Source of the DNA: Bacillus pumilus
GTDB taxonomy: Bacteria > Bacillota > Bacilli > Bacillales > Bacillaceae
DNA length: 64,000 bases
Direction of reading: 5' to 3'
Assembly: GCF_038738535.1 (NCBI RefSeq)
Contig: NZ_CP046128.1
Location: 1 to 64,000 of the forward strand
The notes beneath the pieces were generated by a model. That model saw nothing but the letters and a program-made list of their open reading frames with translations, was not told where the DNA came from and ran no database searches. Position numbers and translations under genes: made by a program. This document shows positions 53,889-62,806 of this stretch, piece after piece; within the stretch, counting starts at the first letter, position 1, and each line of letters starts with the position of its first letter.

Positions 53889-54773
53889 ATGCAATTTCAA
53901 ATAGGAGATATGGTGACAAGGGCATCCTATCAAATGGATATTATGTTTCGAATCATTCGAATTGATGAGACCGATCAGCACGAAGCCACCGCCATATTGC
54001 ATGGGAATGAAGTGAGGCTGATTGCAGATGCCAAGGTGTCAGATCTCGTCAAGATTCAAAAAGAGGAACAGCTGACTAGAGAGAAGGATGACGAGCGAAA
54101 AATCAATGAATCGCTCGATTTACTAAGACAGGATTATCAGCTGCTGCGGGAAAAACAAGAGTATTATACTTCTGGACAATATCAGCATCAAGAGCAGTAT
54201 TTTCACATGCCTGGAAAGGTCCTTCATTTAGATGGAGATGCTTCATACTTAAAGAAATGCTTAGATGTATATGAACGAATTGGTGTACCTGTGTATGGTG
54301 TACATTGCCATGAGAAGAAAATGCCAAGCATGATTGACTCGTTAATTGATCAATATCGACCTGATATTTTGGTCATCACAGGACATGATGCGTATTCCAA
54401 GCAAAAGGGCGGCGTACATGATATCGGTGCCTATCGCCATTCTCGTCATTTCGTTGAAACGGTTCAAAAAGCAAGACGGAAAATTCCTCATTTAGATCAG
54501 CTTGTGATCTTTGCAGGTGCCTGTCAATCTCATTTTGAATCATTGATCCAAGCAGGTGCCAATTTTGCGAGCTCGCCTTCACGTGTGAATATCCATGCGC
54601 TCGACCCCGTCTATATCGTTGCGAAGATCAGCTTCACTCCATTTGTAGATCGAATCAACGTGTGGGATGTGCTCCGAAATACATTAACAAGAGAAAAAGG
54701 CCTCGGAGGCATCGAGACGAAGGGTGTTCTAAGGGTAGGTATGCCATATAAAAGAGACCATGAATCGACATAA
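53889..54773 (+). CDS. yabG: Sporulation-specific protease YabG
   Basis: A 294-residue cysteine-type protease that processes spore-coat proteins late in sporulation. Recognised by sequence (MQFQIGDMVTRASYQMDIMF) and place between ksgA and veg. His and Cys residues in VITGHDAYSKQKGG and IFAGACQSHFES are probable catalytic positions. ATG 53889 is 8 nt from the SD GGAG; the earlier GTG (53880) overlaps that SD. Confidence 0.94.
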   Translation: MQFQIGDMVTRASYQMDIMFRIIRIDETDQHEATAILHGNEVRLIADAKVSDLVKIQKEEQLTREKDDERKINESLDLLRQDYQLLREKQEYYTSGQYQHQEQYFHMPGKVLHLDGDASYLKKCLDVYERIGVPVYGVHCHEKKMPSMIDSLIDQYRPDILVITGHDAYSKQKGGVHDIGAYRHSRHFVETVQKARRKIPHLDQLVIFAGACQSHFESLIQAGANFASSPSRVNIHALDPVYIVAKISFTPFVDRINVWDVLRNTLTREKGLGGIETKGVLRVGMPYKRDHEST

Positions 54774-54800
54774 CCCGACTGATTTCAGTCTGGTTTTTTT
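54772..54800 (+). terminator. Intrinsic terminator after yabG
   Basis: Stem AACCCGACTG / CAGTCTGGTT with one C-T mismatch, loop ATTT, then T7. Confidence 0.82.
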
Positions 54801-54895
54801 TATGTTCAAAAAGAAATTTCAAAAGGATACATAATTCACCGGAATTTGAGAAAAATAGGGAGAAGAAAAGGTAGAAGTTTGTCAAAATTATTTTG

Positions 54896-54925
54896 TTGAC
54901 AATGGCTCGTGTTCGTTGATATAAT
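54896..54925 (+). promoter_or_regulatory. veg upstream promoter
   Basis: TTGACA (54896-54901), 18-bp spacer, TATAAT (54920-54925), with an extended TGA before the -10. Confidence 0.82.
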
Positions 54926-54936
54926 TTAATTTTTAT

Positions 54937-54965
54937 TTGACAAAAACGGGCCGTTGTTGTATAAT
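54937..54965 (+). promoter_or_regulatory. veg downstream promoter
   Basis: TTGACA (54937-54942), exactly 17 bp, TATAAT (54960-54965): full consensus. The start would leave only about 15 nt of leader before the veg ATG. It corresponds to the strong Pveg promoter. Confidence 0.88.
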
Positions 54966-54986
54966 TATCTCAGTGAGGTGGATGCA

Positions 54987-55244
54987 ATGGCGAAGACTTT
55001 GTCCGACATCAAAAGATCGCTTGATGGTAACTTAGGTAAACGTTTGACGTTAAAGGCTAACGGGGGCCGCCGTAAAACAATTGAGCGTTCGGGCATTTTA
55101 GCTGAAACGTACCCTTCTGTATTTGTGATTCAATTAGATCAAGATGAGAATTCGTTTGAAAGAGTTTCTTATAGTTATGCAGATATACTGACTGAGACGG
55201 TCGAATTAACGTTCGATGATACCGCTAGCTCAGTCGCCTATTAA
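54987..55244 (+). CDS. veg: Biofilm-stimulating protein Veg
   Basis: An 85-residue, abundantly expressed small protein. Veg promotes matrix gene expression in B. subtilis by interfering with the repressor SinR. The sequence is nearly unchanged from B. subtilis ([20 protein letters not shown]). ATG 54987 follows GAGGTGG (54975-54981); the in-frame upstream codons to 54954 overlap the promoter. Confidence 0.97.
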   Translation: MAKTLSDIKRSLDGNLGKRLTLKANGGRRKTIERSGILAETYPSVFVIQLDQDENSFERVSYSYADILTETVELTFDDTASSVAY

Positions 55245-55247
55245 TGG

Positions 55248-55275
55248 GCAGTGAACTTCTTGTTTACTGCTTTTT
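55248..55275 (+). terminator. Intrinsic terminator after veg
   Basis: Stem GCAGTGAAC / GTTTACTGC (one G-U), loop TTCTT, then T5. Confidence 0.82.
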
Positions 55276-55407
55276 GTTTTGCCTTTTTTTCTGAATGGGA
55301 GTCTGTCCATTTTTTGAAAGGGGTAAAAGGAAGGAATCGATACAAAATAAGAAAGCCACACAAGCAGTGGCACTGATTCGAATTCTCGACTAAAGGGGCT
55401 GTTTCGT

Positions 55408-55593
55408 TTGGGTAGACGCCGAGGCATTATGTCAGATGAGTTCAAATACGAGCTGGCGAAGGATCTTGGATTTTATGATACCGTCAAAAATGGAGGCTGG
55501 GGAGAGATTCGTGCGCGTGACGCAGGTAATATGGTCAAACGTGCCATTGAATTAGCTCAACAGCACATGGCTCAGGATGAGAATCAACGATAG
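55408..55593 (+). CDS. sspF: Alpha/beta-type small acid-soluble spore protein SspF
   Basis: A 61-residue DNA-binding SASP. It shows the family blocks [15 protein letters not shown] and [20 protein letters not shown], almost identical to B. subtilis SspF. Start TTG 55408 with AAGGGG (55393-55398). A forespore sigma-G promoter is expected, but I did not find a convincing one. A terminator follows. Confidence 0.95.
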   Translation: MGRRRGIMSDEFKYELAKDLGFYDTVKNGGWGEIRARDAGNMVKRAIELAQQHMAQDENQR

Positions 55594-55600
55594 AAAAACG

Positions 55601-55634
55601 GTCAGGGATACCTCGGGTGTCTCTGGCTTTTTTT
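55601..55634 (+). terminator. Intrinsic terminator after sspF
   Basis: Stem GTCAGGGATACC / GGTGTCTCTGGC with G-U pairs, loop TCG, then T7. Confidence 0.85.
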
Positions 55635-55691
55635 GATGAAAAAGTCAGTGTGCTCGGCGTAAAAGCCTATATTCATCAGATCCATCAAATG

Positions 55692-55700
55692 TGATACAAT
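55692..55700 (+). promoter_or_regulatory. Possible extended -10 promoter for ispE
   Basis: TGATACAAT fits TGnTANAAT; the -35 is poor. It lies about 40 bp before ispE. Confidence 0.45.
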
Positions 55701-55739
55701 ATTGATACTTATGTTTAGATGGAGAAGTAGGTGAAATGT

Positions 55740-56609
55740 TTGCGTATTTTAGAAAAAGCACCGGCAAAAATTAATCTCTCACTTGATGTTCATGGAAAAA
55801 GACCGGATGGATATCACGAAGTGGAGATGGTGATGACAACAATAGACCTTGCAGATCGACTAGAGCTGACGGAGCTGGACAAGGATGAAATCCGTGTATC
55901 ATCTCATAATCGATTCGTGCCAGATGATCAGCGTAATTTGGCTTATCAGGCGGCTAAATTACTCAAAACAAGGTTCGGTATTCAAAAAGGTGTATCAATT
56001 GTCATCACAAAAGCAATTCCAGTCGCAGCAGGTTTAGCTGGGGGCAGCAGTGATGCGGCAGCAGCTCTTCGCGGCTTAAATCGTTTGTGGAAATTAAACC
56101 TCACGTTAGATGAACTAGCTGATCTTGGAGCGGAGATCGGCTCAGATGTGTCTTTTTGTGTACACGGAGGCACAGCACTAGCGACAGGACGTGGAGAAAA
56201 GCTGAAGCATATTGCGACACCGCCGCATTGCTGGGTGATTTTAGCGAAGCCGGTGATTGGGGTATCTACAGCTGAAGTCTATAGACAATATGACGCAAGC
56301 AAAGTAGAACACCCAAATGTAAAGCGTATGATTGAAGCGATTGAAGCGAAAGATTATAAAGAGATGTGCGGCTCACTCGGCAACGTTCTAGAGTCTGTGA
56401 CATTAAAGATGTACCCAGAAGTAGATATGATCAAAAGACAGATGAAGCGTTTCGGTGCTGACGCTGTTTTAATGAGTGGAAGCGGCCCTACAGTATTTGG
56501 CTTGATTCAATATGAATCGAAGGTACAAAGAATATATAACGGACTGAGAGGATTTTGTGATCAAGTATACGCTGTCCGCATGATCGGCGAACAAAATGCC
56601 CTTGATTAA
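55740..56609 (+). CDS. ispE: 4-diphosphocytidyl-2-C-methyl-D-erythritol kinase
   Basis: Phosphorylates CDP-methylerythritol in the MEP isoprenoid pathway. The 289-residue GHMP kinase has [11 protein letters not shown] (about 6-16), the ATP loop [19 protein letters not shown] (about 95-113) and [11 protein letters not shown] near the C-terminus. TTG 55740 is chosen because AGGTG (55729-55733) is correctly spaced and the protein then starts [10 protein letters not shown] with the B. subtilis length; GTG 55731 is an alternative (292 residues). Confidence 0.95.
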   Translation: MRILEKAPAKINLSLDVHGKRPDGYHEVEMVMTTIDLADRLELTELDKDEIRVSSHNRFVPDDQRNLAYQAAKLLKTRFGIQKGVSIVITKAIPVAAGLAGGSSDAAAALRGLNRLWKLNLTLDELADLGAEIGSDVSFCVHGGTALATGRGEKLKHIATPPHCWVILAKPVIGVSTAEVYRQYDASKVEHPNVKRMIEAIEAKDYKEMCGSLGNVLESVTLKMYPEVDMIKRQMKRFGADAVLMSGSGPTVFGLIQYESKVQRIYNGLRGFCDQVYAVRMIGEQNALD

Positions 56610-56651
56610 ATCCGTATATTAAGTTATATTTATCATAAATTATTCGGGTTC
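56608..56651 (+). promoter_or_regulatory. Probable paired PurBoxes upstream of purR
   Basis: AAATCCGTATATT (56608-56620) matches the PurBox AWWWCCGAACWWT at 11 of 13. The inverted partner, read on the reverse strand from 56651 to 56639, matches at 10 of 13. The gap is 18 bp, close to the 16-17 bp typical of PurR targets. This implies autoregulation by PurR. Confidence 0.6.
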
Positions 56652-56664
56652 TGGGGGTAAGTTC

Positions 56665-57498
56665 ATGAAGTTTCGTCGAAGCGGCAGATTGGTGGACTTA
56701 ACAAATTATTTGTTAGCCCACCCGCACGTACTAGTACCGTTAACTTTTTTTGCAGAAAGATATCAATCTGCGAAGTCCTCCATTAGTGAAGACTTAACGA
56801 TTATCAAACAGACCTTCGAACAGCAGGGAATAGGCACATTGCTTACTGTACCTGGTGCTGCTGGCGGAGTGAAATATATTCCAAAGATTCACCTAAAAGA
56901 AGCAGACGACGTAGTAAACGATATCGGAGAGGCTCTATCGACTCCTGAACGTGTACTTCCTGGCGGTTATTTATATTTAACCGATGTTTTAGGTAATCCA
57001 TCAATTCTTGCGAAAATCGGTAAGCTGTTTGCGACCATCTTTGCAGACCGTGCGATTGATGTCGTCATGACCGTTGCGACAAAGGGTATTCCAATTGCCT
57101 ATTCTGTTGCGGGTTATTTAAATGTGCCTGTTGTGATCGTTAGAAAAGATAATAAGGTAACCGAAGGATCAACTGTAAGTATTAACTACGCGTCAGGTTC
57201 GTCTAACCGAATTCAAACCATGTCACTTGCAAAGCGGAGTTTAGATAAAGGATCCAATGTCCTAATCATTGATGACTTTATGAAAGCGGGCGGAACCATT
57301 AACGGCATGATGAATTTGCTTGAGGAATTTAATGCAAATGTTGCAGGGATCGGTGTTCTTTTAGAAGATGAAGGCGTAAATGAACGTCTCGTTGATGAAT
57401 ATGTATCGCTTTTAAAGCTTTCAACCATTGATATGAAGCAGAAGATCATTGAGATCAATGAAGGTAATTTCCACGAGTTTTTTCATTCGAAAGCTTAA
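56665..57498 (+). CDS. purR: Purine operon repressor PurR
   Basis: Represses purine genes; guanine nucleotides ((p)ppGpp) and PRPP compete at its binding site. The 277 residues comprise a winged helix (about 1-74, LVDLTNYLLAHPHVLVPLTF) and a phosphoribosyltransferase-like domain with the PRPP motif VLIIDDFMKAGGTING (about 199-214). It is a little shorter at the C-terminus than B. subtilis PurR (285). SD TCTGGGGGT precedes the ATG. prs, making PRPP, lies 2.5 kb downstream. Confidence 0.97.
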   Translation: MKFRRSGRLVDLTNYLLAHPHVLVPLTFFAERYQSAKSSISEDLTIIKQTFEQQGIGTLLTVPGAAGGVKYIPKIHLKEADDVVNDIGEALSTPERVLPGGYLYLTDVLGNPSILAKIGKLFATIFADRAIDVVMTVATKGIPIAYSVAGYLNVPVVIVRKDNKVTEGSTVSINYASGSSNRIQTMSLAKRSLDKGSNVLIIDDFMKAGGTINGMMNLLEEFNANVAGIGVLLEDEGVNERLVDEYVSLLKLSTIDMKQKIIEINEGNFHEFFHSKA

Positions 57499-57536
57499 GC
57501 TTTGATCAAACATGTAGTTGAATGGGAGAGATTGAT

Positions 57537-57914
57537 ATGACAAAAGTTGTTCAAACCAAACATGCACCAGCAGCCATTGGACCTTACTCTCAAGGGATTA
57601 TTGTCAATAACATGTTTTACAGCTCAGGGCAGATTCCATTAACGCCAGCTGGAGACTTTGTAAATGGAGATATTAAAGAACAAACACATCAAGTGTTCCG
57701 TAATCTTAAGGCCGTACTTGAAGCAGCAGGTGCTTCCTTTGAGACAGTCGTGAAAGCAACAGTTTTTATCAAAGATATGGAACAATTCGCAGAAGTAAAT
57801 GAAGTGTACGGTGAGTATTTCCATACACATAAGCCAGCTCGTTCATGTGTGGAAGTAGCAAGACTTCCTAAGGATGCACTCGTAGAAATTGAAGTGATTG
57901 CATTAGTAAAGTAA
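57537..57914 (+). CDS. ridA: RidA family 2-iminobutanoate/2-iminopropanoate deaminase (YabJ)
   Basis: Removes reactive enamine/imine by-products of PLP enzymes; in B. subtilis yabJ was linked to PurR-dependent regulation. The 125 residues show the RidA hallmark IGPYSQG (about 14-20), [11 protein letters not shown] and the catalytic Arg in [21 protein letters not shown] 57537 follows GGGAGAG. It forms an operon with purR. Confidence 0.97.
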   Translation: MTKVVQTKHAPAAIGPYSQGIIVNNMFYSSGQIPLTPAGDFVNGDIKEQTHQVFRNLKAVLEAAGASFETVVKATVFIKDMEQFAEVNEVYGEYFHTHKPARSCVEVARLPKDALVEIEVIALVK

Positions 57915-57958
57915 ACAGGCAGTCTCAACGAAAGCCGTTTGGTTTCATCATATGCAGG

Positions 57959-57986
57959 AAAAGACATCATCATGATGTCTTTTTTT
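57959..57986 (+). terminator. Intrinsic terminator after ridA
   Basis: Inverted repeat GACATCAT / ATGATGTC with A-rich and T-rich flanks and T7. Confidence 0.82.
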
Positions 57987-58069
57987 CACGCAGAGAATGT
58001 AAGCATCGTCACCAAAATGACAAATAATGTATAAATATCCCGATATTTCAAAAAAAGTTTAAAAAAAGA

Positions 58070-58096
58070 GCAGGAGAATCACCACAATCGTTGAAT
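58070..58096 (+). promoter_or_regulatory. Sigma-H promoter for spoVG
   Basis: GCAGGAGAA (58070-58078), 11-bp spacer, GTTGAAT (58090-58096), matching RnAGGAWWW-N11-RnnGAAT with one mismatch. The AT-rich DNA at 58020-58069 corresponds to the AbrB-bound region of B. subtilis spoVG. Confidence 0.85.
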
Positions 58097-58139
58097 ACCT
58101 AAGTAATGCTTTTATATTGGGAAAAGGTGGTGAACTACT

Positions 58140-58436
58140 GTGGAAGTTACTGACGTAAGATTACGCCGCGTGAATACCGATGGTCGCATGAGGGCGATTG
58201 CATCCATCACGCTGGACCACGAATTTGTTGTTCATGATATTCGTGTGATTGATGGAAACAATGGGTTGTTTGTGGCAATGCCTAGCAAACGCACGCCTGA
58301 TGGAGAGTTTCGCGATATTGCACACCCAATTAATTCAGGTACTCGGGGTAAAATCCAAGATGCTGTATTAAATGAATATCATCGCTTAGGCGAAGAGGAA
58401 GAAACAATTGAATATGAAGAAGCTGGAGCTTCTTAA
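58140..58436 (+). CDS. spoVG: SpoVG RNA/DNA-binding regulator
   Basis: A 98-residue protein involved in asymmetric septation and cortex formation; SpoVG homologues bind nucleic acids. The core [20 protein letters not shown] and [20 protein letters not shown] is nearly invariant. GTG 58140 follows AAAGGTGG (58123-58130). Sigma-H control is read directly from the promoter. Confidence 0.97.
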   Translation: MEVTDVRLRRVNTDGRMRAIASITLDHEFVVHDIRVIDGNNGLFVAMPSKRTPDGEFRDIAHPINSGTRGKIQDAVLNEYHRLGEEEETIEYEEAGAS

Positions 58437-58450
58437 TCATATGTGAATCC

Positions 58451-58505
58451 AAAAAGACAGCTTTAAGAGAAAATGGAATGTTTTCTTTTAAATGCTGTCT
58501 TTTTT
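58451..58505 (+). terminator. Intrinsic terminator after spoVG
   Basis: Long interrupted stem beginning AAAAAGACAGC and closing GCTGTCTTTTT, with an inner AGAAAA / TTTTCT helix. Confidence 0.82.
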
Positions 58506-58635
58506 GCGTTTTTTCTCTTGTTTCTTATGTCTTTCAACCATTAGAAAATTATTGCACTTCCTCTTGTATCCTTGAAATCAGTCCTTATTTAGGATATATT
58601 TTTCTATGGATAATAGGGATATTGGAGGCCAATCA

Positions 58636-60006
58636 ATGGATAAGCGGTTCGCAGTGATTTTAGCAGCGGGAAAAGGAACGAGAATGAAGTCAAAGCTATA
58701 CAAAGTACTTCATCCAGTTTGCGGAAAGCCAATGGTCGAGCATGTGGCAGATGAAGCGTTAAAGCTTTCTTTAGCCAAGCTAGTGACGATCGTCGGTCAT
58801 GGAGCAGAGAACGTCAAAGAGCAGCTTGGAGACAGAAGTGAGTATGCACTTCAAGAAGAACAGCTGGGAACAGCACATGCCGTCAAACAAGCAAAGTCGT
58901 TCCTTGCGCAGGAAAAGGGAACAACCATTGTCATTTGTGGTGATACGCCATTATTGACAGCGGAAACAATGGAAGCTATGTTGAGCGAGCATCAAAAACA
59001 TCAAGCGAAAGTCACTATTTTAACAGCACATGCGGATGACCCGACAGGTTATGGTCGTATTATTCGTGACGAAACCGGTGCTGTCGTGAAAATTGTGGAG
59101 CATAAAGATGCGAATGATGCGGAACGTCAAGTGAATGAAATTAATACAGGGACCTATTGTTTTTCAAATGAAGATCTCTTCCGTGTGATTGAGCAAGTAT
59201 CGAATGAAAATGCACAGGGTGAATACTATTTGCCAGACGTCATTGAAATTTTAAAGAATGAAGGGCAAACGGTTGCAGCATATCAAACACCGCATTTTGA
59301 AGAAACACTTGGAGTCAATGATCGTATCGCTCTATCACAAGCAGAGCAATTCATGAAGCGACGTATTAATCATCAGCATATGAAGAATGGTGTGACCTTG
59401 ATTGATCCTGAGAACACGTATATTTCACCAGATGCTGTCATCGGTGAAGATACAATCATTTATCCTGGGACGGTCATCAAAGGGAATGTGAAAATCGGTG
59501 CAGACGCTACTATTGGGCCAAACACTGAAATTGTTGACAGCATCGTCGGAGATCGCACAGTGATTAAGCAATCTGTCGTCTGCGATAGTGAGGTTGGAGT
59601 CGATGTGACAATTGGGCCGTTTGCTCATATTCGCCCGTTGTCGAAAATTGGCGATGAAGTGAAGATCGGGAATTTTGTCGAAATCAAGAAAACGGTTTTC
59701 GGTGACCGCAGCAAAGCATCTCATCTAAGCTATATTGGAGATGCAGAGGTCGGAACTGATGTAAACCTTGGCTGTGGATCTATTACAGTCAACTATGATG
59801 GGAAGAACAAATTCTTAACGAAGATTGAAGATGGCGCTTTTATTGGCTGTAATTCAAATCTCGTGGCACCAGTCACTGTCGGAAAAGGGGCATATGTTGC
59901 AGCTGGTTCAACGGTTACAGAAGATGTACCGCAGGATGCATTGTCTATTGCTAGAGCAAGACAAGTCAATAAAGAAGATTATGTGAAAAATATTCATAAA
60001 AAATAA
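58636..60006 (+). CDS. glmU: Bifunctional UDP-N-acetylglucosamine pyrophosphorylase / glucosamine-1-phosphate N-acetyltransferase
   Basis: Makes UDP-GlcNAc for peptidoglycan and teichoic acid. The 456 residues split into an N-terminal uridyltransferase ([12 protein letters not shown], about 9-20; CGDTPLL) and a C-terminal left-handed beta-helix of hexapeptide repeats (about 250-440) containing the acetyltransferase site ([19 protein letters not shown]). ATG 58636 after TTGGAGG (58623-58629). prs follows after 22 bp. Confidence 0.98.
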   Translation: MDKRFAVILAAGKGTRMKSKLYKVLHPVCGKPMVEHVADEALKLSLAKLVTIVGHGAENVKEQLGDRSEYALQEEQLGTAHAVKQAKSFLAQEKGTTIVICGDTPLLTAETMEAMLSEHQKHQAKVTILTAHADDPTGYGRIIRDETGAVVKIVEHKDANDAERQVNEINTGTYCFSNEDLFRVIEQVSNENAQGEYYLPDVIEILKNEGQTVAAYQTPHFEETLGVNDRIALSQAEQFMKRRINHQHMKNGVTLIDPENTYISPDAVIGEDTIIYPGTVIKGNVKIGADATIGPNTEIVDSIVGDRTVIKQSVVCDSEVGVDVTIGPFAHIRPLSKIGDEVKIGNFVEIKKTVFGDRSKASHLSYIGDAEVGTDVNLGCGSITVNYDGKNKFLTKIEDGAFIGCNSNLVAPVTVGKGAYVAAGSTVTEDVPQDALSIARARQVNKEDYVKNIHKK

Positions 60007-60028
60007 TCCAAATACCCGGAGGTTTACC

Positions 60029-60982
60029 ATGTCTAATCGTTATGCTGATGCGAATTTAAAGATATTCTCTTTGAATTCAAACCCTGAACTTGCTAAAGAA
60101 ATTGCCGATCGTATCGGAGTTGATGTAGGAAAGAGCTCTGTTAAACGCTTTAGTGACGGTGAAGTCCAAATCAATATTGAAGAAAGTATTCGCGGCTGTG
60201 ATTGTTATGTCATTCAATCAACTAGTGCGCCAGTCAATGAGCACATTATGGAACTGCTCATTATGGTGGATGCACTAAAACGCGCTTCTGCGAAAACGGT
60301 CAATATTGTGATCCCTTATTACGGATATGCACGTCAAGATCGTAAGGCAAAACCTCGTGAGCCAATCACTGCGAAGCTTTTTGCGAACTTGCTTGAAACA
60401 GCAGGTGCTACTCGTGTCATTGCACTTGATCTTCATGCGCCGCAGATCCAAGGTTTCTTTGATATTCCAATCGATAACTTAATGGCTGTGCCAATCTTAA
60501 CAAACTATTTCGAACAGAAAAATTTGAATGATATCGTCGTTGTGTCTCCAGACCACGGTGGTGTGACACGTGCGCGTAAAATGGCAGACCGCCTGAAAGC
60601 GCCAATCGCTATTATCGACAAACGTCGTCCGAAGCCAAATGTTGCTGAAGTGATGAACATCATTGGTAACATTGAAGGCAAAACGGCGATTCTCATCGAT
60701 GATATCATTGATACGGCTGGTACCATTACACTTGCTGCAAATGCACTTGTGGAAAATGGAGCGGCTGAAGTATATGCTTGCTGTACTCACCCAGTATTGT
60801 CTGGACCAGCAGTAGAACGTATCACAAATTCTAAAATAAAAGAATTGGTTGTGACAAACAGTATTCACTTAACAGATGACAAGAAAGTTGAAAAATTCAT
60901 TCCGCTTTCAGTTGGGCCTTTGCTAGCAGAAGCCATCATCCGTGTACATGAAGAAGAATCTGTGAGCTACCTTTTTAGCTAA
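60029..60982 (+). CDS. prs: Ribose-phosphate pyrophosphokinase (PRPP synthase)
   Basis: Makes PRPP from ribose 5-phosphate and ATP for nucleotide, His and Trp synthesis. The 317 residues include the flexible loop [14 protein letters not shown] (about 99-112), the metal/ATP region [16 protein letters not shown] and the PRPP motif [12 protein letters not shown] (about 222-233). SD CGGAGG (60018-60023). It is co-transcribed with glmU. Confidence 0.98.
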   Translation: MSNRYADANLKIFSLNSNPELAKEIADRIGVDVGKSSVKRFSDGEVQINIEESIRGCDCYVIQSTSAPVNEHIMELLIMVDALKRASAKTVNIVIPYYGYARQDRKAKPREPITAKLFANLLETAGATRVIALDLHAPQIQGFFDIPIDNLMAVPILTNYFEQKNLNDIVVVSPDHGGVTRARKMADRLKAPIAIIDKRRPKPNVAEVMNIIGNIEGKTAILIDDIIDTAGTITLAANALVENGAAEVYACCTHPVLSGPAVERITNSKIKELVVTNSIHLTDDKKVEKFIPLSVGPLLAEAIIRVHEEESVSYLFS

Positions 60983-60993
60983 TTTTCTGATTA

Positions 60994-61027
60994 AAAAAGG
61001 CCCTAGGCATCAGCTTGGGGTCTTTTT
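60994..61027 (+). terminator. Intrinsic terminator after prs
   Basis: Stem AAAAAGGCCCTAGGC / GCTTGGGGTCTTTTT with G-U pairs and loop ATCA. Confidence 0.82.
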
Positions 61028-61051
61028 GCTGTCATCATTCAGAGCAAATAG

Positions 61052-61077
61052 GTTTAAAATGATTCACTTATGGGTAA
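61052..61077 (+). promoter_or_regulatory. Sigma-B promoter for ctc
   Basis: GTTTAA (61052-61057), 14-bp spacer, GGGTAA (61072-61077); consensus GTTTAA-N12-14-GGGTAT. ctc is the classic sigma-B gene of B. subtilis. Confidence 0.85.
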
Positions 61078-61119
61078 TTATGAGAGTAGTGACAAAAATG
61101 AAATAGGATGGTGCTGAAT

Positions 61120-61746
61120 ATGGCAACTTTAAAAGCAAATAAAAGAACTGATTTCAAACGTTCCACACTGCAAAAAATCCGTCATTCAGGACACGTTCCT
61201 GGTGTCATATACGGAAAAAATACAGACAACCTGGCTGTTTCACTAGACAGCATCGATTTATTAAAGACCTTACGTGATGAAGGAAAGAATACAATCATCA
61301 CATTAGACGTGAACGGTGAAACAAAATCCGTGATGGTCACAGAATTACAAACAGATCCGCTGAAAAATGAGCTTGTCCATGCAGATTTCCAAGTGGTCGA
61401 CTTACAGCGTGAAATTGAAGCAGATGTACCTGTCCAGCTGATTGGCGAATCTAAAGGGGTAAAAGATGGCGGTGTGCTTCAGCAGCCACTATTTGAACTA
61501 TCCATTACAGCGAAACCAAAAGATATCCCGCAGCATATTGAAGCAGATATTACAAACTTAGAAGTAAATGATGTCCTAACAGTCGCTGATTTGTCTGTTC
61601 AGTCATCATATCAAGTGAATAACGATCCAGAAGAAGTCGTTGCATCCATTTTGCCGCCTCAGCAATCAGAGGTTCCTGAGCCAGATAGCGAAGACGAACC
61701 AAAAGAACCTGAGGCCATTAAAGAAAAGGATAACGATGGAGAATAA
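61120..61746 (+). CDS. ctc: General stress protein Ctc (bL25 family)
   Basis: Ribosomal protein L25/TL5 homologue that joins the 5S rRNA region of stressed ribosomes. 208 residues: an N-terminal 5S-binding L25 domain (about 1-90, GHVPGVIYGK), a C-terminal TL5-type domain (about 95-180) and an acidic tail (Glu, Asp, Pro). ATG 61120 (MATLKANKRTDF) follows AGGATGG; a GTG at 61108 lies on the SD. Confidence 0.96.
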   Translation: MATLKANKRTDFKRSTLQKIRHSGHVPGVIYGKNTDNLAVSLDSIDLLKTLRDEGKNTIITLDVNGETKSVMVTELQTDPLKNELVHADFQVVDLQREIEADVPVQLIGESKGVKDGGVLQQPLFELSITAKPKDIPQHIEADITNLEVNDVLTVADLSVQSSYQVNNDPEEVVASILPPQQSEVPEPDSEDEPKEPEAIKEKDNDGE

Positions 61747-61756
61747 CTGGTCATTT

Positions 61757-61788
61757 AGAGACGTAACCCTCCCGCGGTTGCGTCTTTT
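61757..61788 (+). terminator. Intrinsic terminator after ctc
   Basis: Stem AGACGTAACC / GGTTGCGTCT (one G-U) with a 7-nt loop and TTT. Confidence 0.7.
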
Positions 61789-61886
61789 GTGCTAGAATGA
61801 AAAGAATTCATACGTTATTACATGGGGCAATCCTATTGGCTCATTTTTTAGGCGTGTGCTTTGTGACAAAGGAGGTTATTGGTTTC

Positions 61887-62453
61887 ATGATTGCATTCGT
61901 TGGATTAGGTAATCCAGGAAAAGAATATGAAAAAACAAGACATAATGTCGGGTTTATGACAATAGATGAATTATCGAAAAAATGGGACATCCCCTTAAAT
62001 CAATCAAAATTCCATGGACAATTTGGAACAGGGTTTGTTTCAGGGCAAAAGGTTCTACTTGTAAAGCCGCTTACATATATGAACTTATCAGGAGAATGCG
62101 TGCGTCCGCTAATGGATTACTATGATATTCCACTTGAACATTTGAAAGTCATCTATGATGATCTTGATTTGCCAACTGGGCGGATTCGTTTGCGTACAAA
62201 AGGAAGTGCAGGCGGGCATAATGGAATCAAATCGTTGATTCAGCATTTAGGGTCACCTGAGTTTGACCGATTCCGTATCGGCATTGGACGTCCTCAAAAT
62301 GGCATGAAGGTCGTCGATTACGTGCTAGGACGCTTTTCTGAAGAGGAGCAGCCTGACATTGCATCAGCCATTCAGGCGTCTGTCGAAGCTTGCGAGGCGG
62401 CTTTAACAAAGCCATTTTTAGAAGTGATGAATGATTTTAACAAGAAGGTATAA
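61887..62453 (+). CDS. pth: Peptidyl-tRNA hydrolase
   Basis: Recycles tRNA from drop-off peptidyl-tRNA; called spoVC in B. subtilis. The 188 residues contain [20 protein letters not shown] with the catalytic His, [22 protein letters not shown] and [11 protein letters not shown] 61887 follows AAAGGAGGT (61868-61876). The open frame continues back to 61797, but that segment is the ctc-pth spacer and lacks the family N-terminus. Confidence 0.97.
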   Translation: MIAFVGLGNPGKEYEKTRHNVGFMTIDELSKKWDIPLNQSKFHGQFGTGFVSGQKVLLVKPLTYMNLSGECVRPLMDYYDIPLEHLKVIYDDLDLPTGRIRLRTKGSAGGHNGIKSLIQHLGSPEFDRFRIGIGRPQNGMKVVDYVLGRFSEEEQPDIASAIQASVEACEAALTKPFLEVMNDFNKKV

Positions 62454-62477
62454 GAATGATAAGCAAAGCACATACTG
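62448..62477 (+). promoter_or_regulatory. Sigma-F promoter for fin
   Basis: GTATA (62448-62452), 15-bp spacer, GCACATACTG (62468-62477); nearly the same as the csfB promoter. The -35 overlaps the pth stop codon. Confidence 0.8.
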
Positions 62478-62508
62478 ATTATAAAATCTCAGCATGGGAG
62501 GATCACGT

Positions 62509-62739
62509 ATGGCTTTGCATTATTACTGCCGGCATTGTGGTGTAAAGGTTGGCAGTCTAGATGAATCCGCTGTTCAAAGTGAAGCACTTGGATTTCATCA
62601 CTTAACAAATGAGGAAAGAAACGATATGATTTCTTATAGGGAAAATGGTGATCTACATGTACAAACCATTTGTGAGGATTGCCAAGAGGCGCTCGAAAGA
62701 AATCCTGATTACCATCAGTATCATACCTTTATTCAATAA
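62509..62739 (+). CDS. fin: Anti-sigma-F factor Fin
   Basis: A 76-residue zinc-binding protein that antagonises sigma-F to allow the switch to sigma-G in the forespore. CxxC pairs appear in YYCRHCGVK (about 6-14) and ICEDCQEAL (about 54-62). ATG 62509 follows GGGAGGA. Like csfB in this window it is preceded by a sigma-F promoter, giving a delayed negative feedback. Confidence 0.95.
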   Translation: MALHYYCRHCGVKVGSLDESAVQSEALGFHHLTNEERNDMISYRENGDLHVQTICEDCQEALERNPDYHQYHTFIQ

Positions 62740-62776
62740 AAAGCTTTGGTGTAGATAATAGACCAAAGCGTTTTTC
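62738..62776 (+). terminator. Intrinsic terminator after fin
   Basis: Stem AAAAAGCTTTGGT / ACCAAAGCGTTTTT with an 11-nt loop and T run, overlapping the fin stop. Confidence 0.8.
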
Positions 62777-62806
62777 TGTTTTAAACAAGCAGGGAGGAGG
62801 AGCCAA

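Noticed and set aside
55343-55349. CAAAATA as a sigma-G -10 for sspF
   Set aside because: The -10 fits, but no acceptable -35 lies 17-18 bp upstream, so it was not annotated.
57488-57505. Palindrome AAAGCTTAAGCTTT at the end of purR as a terminator
   Set aside because: No loop and no T tract, and ridA follows in the same direction, so it is probably chance within an operon.
61797-61886. 30-codon hydrophobic N-terminal extension of pth resembling a signal peptide
   Set aside because: Peptidyl-tRNA hydrolase is cytosolic; the AAAGGAGGT SD fits the ATG at 61887, and the family N-terminus starts there.
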